Source: Streptococcus suis YS161 (lineage in GTDB: Bacteria > Bacillota > Bacilli > Lactobacillales > Streptococcaceae). From it: a stretch of 64,000 bases of DNA. Of the stretch, positions 57,532 through 64,000 are shown piece by piece. Made by a program: the position numbers and the translations under genes. The notes beneath the pieces are model-generated. The model was not told where the DNA came from. It saw only the letters and a list, made by a program, of their open reading frames with translations, and ran no database searches. Each line of letters starts with the position of its first letter. Position 1 is the stretch's first letter. Where the stretch lies: contig NZ_ASCA01000059.1 in NCBI RefSeq assembly GCF_002760245.1, forward strand, positions 62,001-126,000, read 5' to 3'.

Positions 57532-58439
57532 ATTGTTTCTACCTCAACTTTTTCATAAGTTTCCTTAATAAATTCGATACTTGCCAAATCATCTGAAAAG
57601 GCTGTTGCCGTACCGCAAGCAACTCCCCATTTGAGGGCTTCGATTGGGTCTTGTGAGCGAACGTATTCACCTGTAAAACCTGCCACCATGGAATCTCCAG
57701 CTCCGACAGAGTTTTTCACTGTACCCTTGATTGGTTTAGCAAAGTAAGTAGCTGCTGGAGTGACCAACAAAGCACCATCACCAGCCATAGAAATGATAAC
57801 ATTCTGAGCTCCCATGTCTAAGATTTTCTTAGCATAGGTCTCGATGTCTGCAATGCCATTCAATTCGACATTGAAGATTGCTTCAAGTTCATGGTTGTTA
57901 GGCTTGACCAAGAGTGGCTGGTGTGCTAGTGAGTCTAGAAGTGTTTGACCTTCAAAGTCACAGACCACTTGCGCTCCTGCTTTTTTAGCCACAGGAATCA
58001 GTCTATTATAGACTTCATTTCCAAGGCTGGCTGGTGCAGACCCTGCAAAGACAACCGTATCTTGTGGCGTCAGCCCCGCTAAAATCATTTCCAGCTCTGC
58101 CAACTGGCTGGCTGTTACTACAGGTCCAAGTCCGTTGATTTCGGTTTCTTGGTCTGCTTTAATTTTTACGTTGATACGCGTATCTTGGTCAACAGCAACG
58201 AAATCTGTAGCGATTTCTTCTGCTACAAGTCCATCCTTGATGAACTGACCTGTAAATCCTCCAAGAAATCCGGTCGCTGTATTCTGATAGCCCAAACGTT
58301 TGAGAATACGACTCACGTTGATTCCTTTACCACCAGCATATTTATCATCACTCTCCATCCGATTGATGCTACCTGTTTCAACATGGTCCAGTCGAATGAT
58401 ATAGTCAATAGCAGGATTGAGTGTCACTGTATAAATCAT
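57528..58439 (-). CDS. fruK: 1-phosphofructokinase
   Basis: 303 residues, PfkB family. N-terminal TLNPAIDYIIRLD, GGKGINVSRIL, and the C-terminal GAGDSMVAGF (catalytic Asp). Turns fructose 1-phosphate into fructose 1,6-bisphosphate. Middle gene of fruR-fruK-fruA, overlapping both neighbours by four bases. Confidence 0.95.
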   Translation of the reverse strand: MIYTVTLNPAIDYIIRLDHVETGSINRMESDDKYAGGKGINVSRILKRLGYQNTATGFLGGFTGQFIKDGLVAEEIATDFVAVDQDTRINVKIKADQETEINGLGPVVTASQLAELEMILAGLTPQDTVVFAGSAPASLGNEVYNRLIPVAKKAGAQVVCDFEGQTLLDSLAHQPLLVKPNNHELEAIFNVELNGIADIETYAKKILDMGAQNVIISMAGDGALLVTPAATYFAKPIKGTVKNSVGAGDSMVAGFTGEYVRSQDPIEALKWGVACGTATAFSDDLASIEFIKETYEKVEVETI

Positions 58440-59179
58440 ACTTCGATTACCCTCGTTTTTCCTTTTAGTATTTTTAGTAAACTACTATCCTTTGCGGTAG
58501 TAATCAACGTTGCTTGCTCAATATTTGCCACCTTGACAAATGAAAATTGACCGAATTTTGAAGCGTCTACGAGAACAAATGGCTTCTTGGCATTTTCCAA
58601 AACCGTTCGCTTCAAGGTCGCTTCCTCTATATCTGGAGTTGTCAAATATTCCTTATCCACCCCATTCATTCCGATGAAAGCTTTATCAAAATTGAGCTGT
58701 CGCACTTGATCAACGGCCACTGCTCCGATAGACGCATCAGTCGATTCCTTGACAAAGCCACCAATGATAATGGTTTTAATTTTTCGTTCAACCAACTTCA
58801 CCGCATGGTGAATGGAATTGGTCACGACTGTCAACTGTCGATTTTGTAAGTGCTCTATCATTAATTCAGTTGTCGTTCCAGCATCTAGAAAAATTACTTC
58901 TCCATCTTCAATCAAAGCGGCTGCTGTTTGGGCAAGTTGTCGTTTTTCATGAATGTTTTTGACGGATTTTTGTTGAATAGATTCTTCTTGTTGCAGATGC
59001 GTTAACGCTTCTGCTCCTCCATGCACGCGCCGAAGTTTTCCAGATGACTCTAAATCATCCAAATCCCTACGAACAGTGGATTCGGATGTTTCTAGAATAT
59101 CAATCAATTCTTCCAGTCGGACAAATTGTTGTGCTTGAATGCGTTCTAATATGACTTGTTTGCGTTCTGATTTGAGAAT
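58436..59179 (-). CDS. fruR: DeoR-family regulator FruR, probable ATT start
   Basis: 247 residues if translation begins at ATT 59179 (ILKSERKQVILERIQ, where relatives have MLKSERKQ). AGGAGG at 59193-59188 lies eight bases upstream of that ATT, an ideal distance. In-frame GTG or TTG codons further up either lie in the promoter or sit within or two bases after the ribosome site. DeoR helix-turn-helix (about 18-50: RLEELIDILETSESTVRRDLDDLE) and a sugar-phosphate domain (DAGTTTELM, GMNGVD). Represses the fru operon until fructose 1-phosphate rises. Confidence 0.85.
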   Translation of the reverse strand: MLKSERKQVILERIQAQQFVRLEELIDILETSESTVRRDLDDLESSGKLRRVHGGAEALTHLQQEESIQQKSVKNIHEKRQLAQTAAALIEDGEVIFLDAGTTTELMIEHLQNRQLTVVTNSIHHAVKLVERKIKTIIIGGFVKESTDASIGAVAVDQVRQLNFDKAFIGMNGVDKEYLTTPDIEEATLKRTVLENAKKPFVLVDASKFGQFSFVKVANIEQATLITTAKDSSLLKILKGKTRVIEV

Positions 59180-59212
59180 ATCCAACACCTCCTGCAATCG
59201 TTTACAAAAACC

Positions 59213-59240
59213 ATTATACACGTTTTTCTGCCATTGTCAA
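59213..59240 (-). promoter_or_regulatory. fru operon promoter
   Basis: On the - strand -35 TTGACA (59240-59235), 16-bp spacer, -10 TATAAT (59218-59213). Transcription should start near 59206, which excludes any start codon upstream. Confidence 0.8.
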
Positions 59241-59259
59241 TCATTTTCTATCATTTTCT
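59240..59259 (-). promoter_or_regulatory. Tandem 10-bp repeats at the fru -35
   Basis: ATCATTTTCT occurs twice head to tail (59240-59249, 59250-59259), in one-turn phase, next to and overlapping the -35. Direct repeats of this kind are a plausible FruR operator; a proof is absent. Confidence 0.5.
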
Positions 59260-59288
59260 TTCAAAAAAAACAAAAATACTAGCAGAAT

Positions 59289-60344
59289 CTACACTTCCAC
59301 TAGTTTCTCAATCATTTTTTTCATCATGTCCATTTCTTCTGGACGACCAATAGATAGACGAATATGCCCCTCTAATTTACCTGTTGGATAATATTTGAAA
59401 TTCCAATCCTGTGCCAAGGCTTGCTGATAAAATTCTTCTGCCCACGGTGCTTTAAACGTTACAAAACTAGCCTGACTAGGTAGAACTTGACAGTTATCTA
59501 ACCCTTGCAAGAATAAAATCATTTCTTCTCGCAAATTCTGAATTACTCCCACTGTTTCTAAAACTTTGTCTGTATAATTCAATGCAATGGCTGCCATTTT
59601 TGCAGTCAAGTTTGATAGGCTAAAAGGTGGGATAACCTTGTCTAGCTCATAAATAAGCTCTTCACTTCCAACCGCAAAACCAACCCGCAAACCTGCAAGC
59701 CCAAAAGCCTTGGAAAGTGTACGCAAGACTAAGACATTCTCATATTCTTCAAGTCGACTGATGAAACTTTCAACTTCTGCAAATTCAATATAGGCCTCGT
59801 CAATAACCAGCAATCCCTTGAAAGAGCTCGCTAGCCTTTTCAAATCTTTCATAGAATAGGCAACCGATGAAGGATTGTTAGGATTGGAAAGCATGATTAT
59901 CTTTGCCTTCACCTCCTCCGCACGCACCAACAATTTCTCTACTGGCAGGACGAGTGTATCGTTTTTTGCTTCCAAATCAATGGCTTCAAAACGGCTACCA
60001 TGCATGTGATTATAGGTTTCATACATGAAGAAGTCTGGATTGACAGTCAAAAAAGTATCATCCTTTTCCATAAAGGTGGAAACAATCATGTGAATAAGGT
60101 GATCAGAGCCCACACCTACTGTTACTTGTTTGGGATTCACTCCAAGATAGGCCGCATATTTCTCAATCAACTCTGAGTAAGTATTGTCACCGTAAAAGCT
60201 CAATTGACCAACTTCTAAGCTCTCTAAGGTCTTTTGCGGTAAAAAGGACCAGTCAATAATACGATTTTCATTATTGCCCAAGTCGTATTTGGCAATTTTT
60301 CCTAACTTATAGGGTTGGTAATGTTCAAATACCTTGCGTTTCAT
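59289..60344 (-). CDS. Histidinol-phosphate aminotransferase-like enzyme
   Basis: 351 residues, class I/II aminotransferase. PLP lysine in LRTLSKAFGLAGLRVGF near residue 215, MLSNPNNPSS near 155, DEAYIEF near 185. Closest to the HisC group. No histidine pathway genes are near, so it may act on another imidazole or aromatic amino acid. The start was placed at the second of two adjacent ATGs, five bases after AAGGAG. Confidence 0.82.
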   Translation of the reverse strand: MKRKVFEHYQPYKLGKIAKYDLGNNENRIIDWSFLPQKTLESLEVGQLSFYGDNTYSELIEKYAAYLGVNPKQVTVGVGSDHLIHMIVSTFMEKDDTFLTVNPDFFMYETYNHMHGSRFEAIDLEAKNDTLVLPVEKLLVRAEEVKAKIIMLSNPNNPSSVAYSMKDLKRLASSFKGLLVIDEAYIEFAEVESFISRLEEYENVLVLRTLSKAFGLAGLRVGFAVGSEELIYELDKVIPPFSLSNLTAKMAAIALNYTDKVLETVGVIQNLREEMILFLQGLDNCQVLPSQASFVTFKAPWAEEFYQQALAQDWNFKYYPTGKLEGHIRLSIGRPEEMDMMKKMIEKLVEV

Positions 60345-60361
60345 CATTTCTCCTTCTAGCA

Positions 60362-60389
60362 AGAAAAACACAGTCTAATCAACTGTGTC
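60362..60389 (-). terminator. Terminator overlapping the trmD stop
   Basis: ACACAG and CTGTGT stem with T5 on the - strand; the trmD stop lies within the hairpin, ahead of the aminotransferase. Confidence 0.65.
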
Positions 60390-61100
60390 TTCTGCTTTGA
60401 TTTTTTCAAAAATAGTTAACTCTTCAGCTGTAAAGTTGTAGTTTTCTAACAAGTCTGGACGACGTTGATAGGTTTTGCGTAGACTCTCTTCCAAACGCCA
60501 TTTACGAATATTTTCATGGTGCCCACTCATGAGAACATCTGGCACTACCATTCCACGATACTCGTATGGTCGGGTGTATTGAGGATATTCCAATAGCCCT
60601 GATGAAAAACTATCATCCGTATGACTGACTTCTTTGCCAATAACCTCTGGAATCAGGCGAACGGTAGCATCAATCATGGTCATAGCTGCCAACTCTCCAC
60701 CTGTCAGAACATAGTCTCCGAGAGAAATCTCATCTGTTACCAAGGTCTTAATCCGCTCATCATATCCTTCATAGTGACCGCAAATGAAAATCAGCTGCTC
60801 CTCCTGTGCTAATTCTTCGGCATAGGCCTGATTGAAAGTACGCCCAGCGGGATCCAGCAAGATAACACGTGGCTTGGTTTGTTCAATGCTATCCATAGTA
60901 TCAAAAATTGGCTGGGCACGGAGCAACATGCCTTGTCCTCCACCATAGGGTTCATCGTCCACATGGCGAGCCTTTTCAGCATTCTCTCGGAAATTGTGGT
61001 AGTTGATTTCCAACAAGCCCTTGTCACGCGCCTTACCCACAATAGAGTGTTCTAGAGGTGCAAACATCTCAGGGAAGAGGGTCAAAATATCAATTCTCAT
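60375..61100 (-). CDS. trmD: tRNA (guanine37-N1)-methyltransferase
   Basis: 241 residues. [11 protein letters not shown] at the N-terminus, the trefoil-knot SAM site [11 protein letters not shown] and [16 protein letters not shown]. Methylates G37 and prevents +1 frameshifting. Overlaps rimM by 11 bases, the common pair. Confidence 0.95.
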   Translation of the reverse strand: MRIDILTLFPEMFAPLEHSIVGKARDKGLLEINYHNFRENAEKARHVDDEPYGGGQGMLLRAQPIFDTMDSIEQTKPRVILLDPAGRTFNQAYAEELAQEEQLIFICGHYEGYDERIKTLVTDEISLGDYVLTGGELAAMTMIDATVRLIPEVIGKEVSHTDDSFSSGLLEYPQYTRPYEYRGMVVPDVLMSGHHENIRKWRLEESLRKTYQRRPDLLENYNFTAEELTIFEKIKAEDTVD

Positions 61101-61608
61101 CGTCTAGGCCCTCGAGCAATTCCACATCGACACGGTTATTTGGAATATCAATGTTCAAGACAACAGGTGGAATATATGGCAAGAGCAGGTCTTTCTTACC
61201 TTTTCGTTTCACCACCCAGACATCATTGGCACCTGGCTGCAAGATTTCCTTGATTTGTCCGATCAGAGTATCATTCTCATAGACATCCAAGCCGATAATT
61301 TCATGGTAATAAAACTCACCATCTTCAAGGTCAGTCAAGTTTTCCTCGGCAATTTTCAAACTAAAGCCCTTGTACTTTTCAATATCGTTGATATGGTACA
61401 TGCCCTTAAACTTGATAATATCAAAGTTCTTAGCCTTACGGTGACTAGCAATTTCCACTTCCATGACAAACTGATCCTTGTCATCAAAAAGTGCAAGCTT
61501 TGCCCCTTTTTTAAAACGTTCTTCTGCAAAATCGGTCACAGACAAAACACGCATTTCCCCTTGTAGGCCTTGCGTGTTAACAATCTTTCCTACGTTAAAA
61601 TAATTCAT
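61090..61608 (-). CDS. rimM: Ribosome maturation factor RimM
   Basis: 172 residues: [18 protein letters not shown] at the start and a PRC-barrel half with [26 protein letters not shown]. Helps 16S rRNA and S19 assembly in the 30S head. First gene of rimM-trmD. Confidence 0.94.
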   Translation of the reverse strand: MNYFNVGKIVNTQGLQGEMRVLSVTDFAEERFKKGAKLALFDDKDQFVMEVEIASHRKAKNFDIIKFKGMYHINDIEKYKGFSLKIAEENLTDLEDGEFYYHEIIGLDVYENDTLIGQIKEILQPGANDVWVVKRKGKKDLLLPYIPPVVLNIDIPNNRVDVELLEGLDDEN

Positions 61609-61670
61609 AATTTCTCCATTTGATTTTCTATCCTTTTATTTTAACATGAGCAAGATATTTTCACAAGAGA

Positions 61671-61694
61671 GAAAAAGCCGGATGCCTCCGACTT
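61671..61694 (-). terminator. Terminator after the 126-residue gene
   Basis: AAGCCGG and CCGACTT stem (one G-T pair on the - strand), with a T run. Confidence 0.65.
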
Positions 61695-61697
61695 CTT

Positions 61698-62078
61698 CTA
61701 ATCTATTAACTCAGACAAGGACTTTTTGGTCCTAACTGTCAACTCATAAGGAAATTCCAAATAGGTCTTACCATTCTTTTCATATAGATAGGCTATTTTG
61801 TTATTGGGTTGAAAGGTTAGTCGATAATATTCCTCTACCCCGACTGGCTGATCATTGGTGCTAGCATCTTTGAAAAGATAGGGATGAATTTGGGAAAGCT
61901 CCGACAAAAAATCGCTCATTTCACTACCTTTTAGAGTTCTTAGCTCTCCACCATCCTGATTACTAATTACAATCTGGTCGGCTTGAGGTAAACGAATTTC
62001 AGTTTTCTTCAAAAATTGATACCCAAGCAGCAAGGAAATACAAGATAAAACAACAAAAATCAACCATTTCTTTTTCAT
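61698..62078 (-). CDS. Membrane-anchored small protein, 126 residues
   Basis: MKKKWLIFVVLSCISLLLGYQFL is an uncleaved signal anchor or signal peptide; no lipobox is seen (the only Cys is within the hydrophobic core). The rest is a compact outside domain (IRLPQADQIVISNQDGG..., YYRLTFQPNNKIAYLYEKNG). GGGTGGG is the only ribosome site near the ATG. Family not recognised. Confidence 0.65.
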   Translation of the reverse strand: MKKKWLIFVVLSCISLLLGYQFLKKTEIRLPQADQIVISNQDGGELRTLKGSEMSDFLSELSQIHPYLFKDASTNDQPVGVEEYYRLTFQPNNKIAYLYEKNGKTYLEFPYELTVRTKKSLSELID

Positions 62079-62147
62079 AATAAAACCCACCCTTTTTTAG
62101 TAAATTATATCAAGCTCAGAAAATCTGTCAAGCAAAAACATCGAAAT

Positions 62148-63485
62148 CTATTGACTGCTAGCAATTTTCTGCAACCGTAATCTTAGGGCAATCCCGCAGA
62201 CAAAAATCCCTGAAATAAGACCAATCCAATAGGCTTCTGGTCCCATTTGGAAAAATCTTTCAAGTAATAAGGCAACTGGGAATGTCATGGACCAATAGGC
62301 AACCAAACCAAGTACAAAGGGAACAGTCGTATCCTTGTAACCACGTAATATCCCCTGAATAGGTGCGGTAAAGGCATCTGCTAACTGGAACATGAGGGCA
62401 AAGCTAAGGAAATGCGAGGTCAGACGGATAAATTCTACATCATTACCATAAAGGTAGGCAACTTTGGAGCGGAAAAAATATAGGAAAGTGAGTGTTAAGC
62501 CTGCAAAACCAAGTGCAACCAAGCGTCCTAAACGGCTGTAGGCTTTCACATCCTGAGGTCGTTCAGCCCCTACTTCATAGGCAATGACAATGGCTAGGGC
62601 TGAAGAAACTGAGGCAGGAAAGGCATATAATAATGTCGCAAAGTTCATAGCTGACTGGTGGGCTGCTATAATCTGGGCTGAAAATTTTGCCATGTAGAGC
62701 CCTACTACTGCAAAAATTGCAACTTCTGCAAAGACTTGTAAACCGATGGGAAGCCCGATTTTCAGTCCTTCTTTCAGTAAAGTCCCATCAATCGGACTCC
62801 ACCGCCAAATCTGATAAGTTGCAATGGTCTTATTTTTGCACATGACAATGACGATTACTAGCAGTACCGCCCAGTAAGCTAAAGCAGTACCCAATCCAGC
62901 TCCAGCTCCGCCTAGGGCCGGGAGGCCCATTTTCCCATAAATTAAGAGATAGTTAAATAGACTGTTAAATGGGACAAGGAGCAACATGAGGTACATGGAG
63001 AGTCGGGTTAAGCCGAGGGCGTCGAAAAAAGAGCGACAAACACTAAAGAGTAAGAGAGGCAGGATGCCAATGGAAATAAAATAGAGGTACTGCCTGCCGA
63101 CCTGAAAGACCTCTTTGTCAAGGTCAAACTGTGCCAAGGCGGGAATGGCAAGCAGGTAGACCAAGAGCCAGAGAAGGACTGTCAGCCCAAGGGCTAGATA
63201 GACAAACTGATGAAACTCCTCACGAATCTTATCTCTTTCACCTTTTCCTAAATGTTGAGCGATGATTGGGACCAATGCAGATACAATCCCTGTTAGAAAT
63301 GAAAAAAGCGGATTCCAAAGACTGGTTGCCATGGAAACACCTGCCAAATCCATGGTGCTGTACTGGCCTGTCATCATGGTATCAATAAAGGAGGCCGAAT
63401 AATTAGCAAATTGATAAATTAAAATGGGCAAAAATATTTTGATAAAAAGCCAGAGCTTTTCTTTGTTATTTCTTGTTTGGTACAT
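62148..63485 (-). CDS. MATE family efflux transporter
   Basis: 445 residues with twelve hydrophobic helices in two similar halves. MATE marks include SFIDTMMTGQYSTMDLAGVSMATSLWNP at the N-terminus and GVAxAT-like GAGLGTALAYW in the middle. Uses Na+ or H+ to export drugs or cationic metabolites; the substrate cannot be told. No pairing with a local regulator. Confidence 0.88.
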   Translation of the reverse strand: MYQTRNNKEKLWLFIKIFLPILIYQFANYSASFIDTMMTGQYSTMDLAGVSMATSLWNPLFSFLTGIVSALVPIIAQHLGKGERDKIREEFHQFVYLALGLTVLLWLLVYLLAIPALAQFDLDKEVFQVGRQYLYFISIGILPLLLFSVCRSFFDALGLTRLSMYLMLLLVPFNSLFNYLLIYGKMGLPALGGAGAGLGTALAYWAVLLVIVIVMCKNKTIATYQIWRWSPIDGTLLKEGLKIGLPIGLQVFAEVAIFAVVGLYMAKFSAQIIAAHQSAMNFATLLYAFPASVSSALAIVIAYEVGAERPQDVKAYSRLGRLVALGFAGLTLTFLYFFRSKVAYLYGNDVEFIRLTSHFLSFALMFQLADAFTAPIQGILRGYKDTTVPFVLGLVAYWSMTFPVALLLERFFQMGPEAYWIGLISGIFVCGIALRLRLQKIASSQ

Positions 63486-63523
63486 ACTTATTCTCTTTCA
63501 ATTTTATATAAATATTGTAACAA

Positions 63524-63552
63524 GAAAAGGACCTGCATTGCAAGTCCTCTTT
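63524..63552 (-). terminator. Terminator after guaC
   Basis: AAGGACCTGC and GCAAGTCCTCTT pair with one wobble and a T run on the - strand. Confidence 0.75.
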
Positions 63553-63554
63553 GA

Positions 63555-64000
63555 CTAGATTGAGTCACCATTCCAGATAGAGTTTTTCACAATAACATAG
63601 TCCACATGCTTCAAGCTGGTAATGTCACGTCCACCTGCATAAGAAATAGATGACTGCAAATCTTGCTCCATTTCAATCAGAGTATCTTTCAAATGTCCCT
63701 TGGCTGGCAAGAGAATTTTCTTTCCTTCGACGTTTTTGTAAGCACCTTTTTGGTATTCAGAGGCGGACCCGTAGTATTCCTTAAACTGTTTACCATCCAC
63801 TTCTACCGTCTTACCTGGGCTTTCGATATGACCGGCAAAGAGGGAGCCTATCATGACCATACTTGCACCAAAGCGGATGGATTTGGCAATATCTCCGTGG
63901 GTACGAATTCCACCATCCGCAATAATTGGCTTACGAGCAGCTTTTGAACACCAACGAAGGGCAGCCAGCTGCCAACCGCCAGTACCAAAACCAGTCTTGA
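63555..64000 (-). CDS. guaC: GMP reductase, C-terminal part
   Basis: 148 codons of the 3' end; the 5' part lies beyond the window. The readable part starts [17 protein letters not shown] and includes [30 protein letters not shown], the IMPDH/GMPR phosphate-binding region, and [14 protein letters not shown]. Converts GMP to IMP. The active-site Cys is not in view. It opposes GuaA encoded at 17423. Confidence 0.9.
   Translation of the reverse strand, partial: KTGFGTGGWQLAALRWCSKAARKPIIADGGIRTHGDIAKSIRFGASMVMIGSLFAGHIESPGKTVEVDGKQFKEYYGSASEYQKGAYKNVEGKKILLPAKGHLKDTLIEMEQDLQSSISYAGGRDITSLKHVDYVIVKNSIWNGDSI

Overview
The window is a low-GC Firmicutes chromosome segment that looks like Streptococcus, most like Streptococcus suis. 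I infer this from the single-recombinase XerS with its difSL site, the ylxM-ffh-sat order, the tdk-prfA-prmC-sua5-glyA block, the ysxC-clpX-dfrA-thyA block and an N-terminally anchored M26 zinc protease. Species identity was not tested against any database.

Layout. (1) 1-10226: two esterase genes and an ATP-grasp ligase, then an envelope-stress region on the + strand. It holds a 46-codon ORF, a lipoprotein and a LanFEG/BcrAB-like ABC exporter, then a BceAB-type transporter, a RelBE-type toxin-antitoxin pair and a BceRS-type two-component system. The exporter promoter carries a BceR-like box, which links the two halves. (2) 10303-13529: phosphohexomutase, xerS and difSL. This is the chromosome terminus. 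Genes left of dif are mostly on +, genes right of it mostly on -, so both sides point toward dif as expected for replication co-orientation. (3) 13562-18973: a frameshifted satD, ffh, ylxM, a GntR regulator and guaA. (4) 19166-23525: accessory patch with a PgrA-like LPXTG surface protein, a divergent XRE regulator with a perfect 18-bp palindrome between them, an unrecognised gene that appears leaderless, and a HIRAN protein. (5) 23547-31962: lipoprotein, SDR, lysozyme-like protein, NdpA-like protein, glyA, GNAT, sua5, prmC, prfA, a 400-bp block of hairpin repeats, and tdk. (6) 32063-35781: an McrBC-type restriction pair and a small membrane protein inserted before a 4-oxalocrotonate tautomerase. 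(7) 35832-48994: housekeeping genes lepA, ndk, ysxC, clpX, dfrA, thyA, glucokinase, ABC-F, cca, dapB, degV, with small membrane proteins. (8) 49126-59221: a 2085-residue M26 protease with 15 proline-rich repeats, then the fruR-fruK-fruA operon. (9) 59289-64000: aminotransferase, trmD, rimM, a small anchored protein, a MATE transporter and the 3' part of guaC.

The most interesting points are the tandem BceR-like boxes tying the two-component system to an orphan immunity-type exporter, the overlap of difSL with the xerS -35 element, the hairpin repeats whose stems differ in a compensatory way, the palindromic operator of the surface protein, two probable leaderless transcripts, a probable ATT start for fruR, and a palindrome family near dif. 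No tRNA, rRNA, CRISPR array, insertion sequence or complete prophage was seen.
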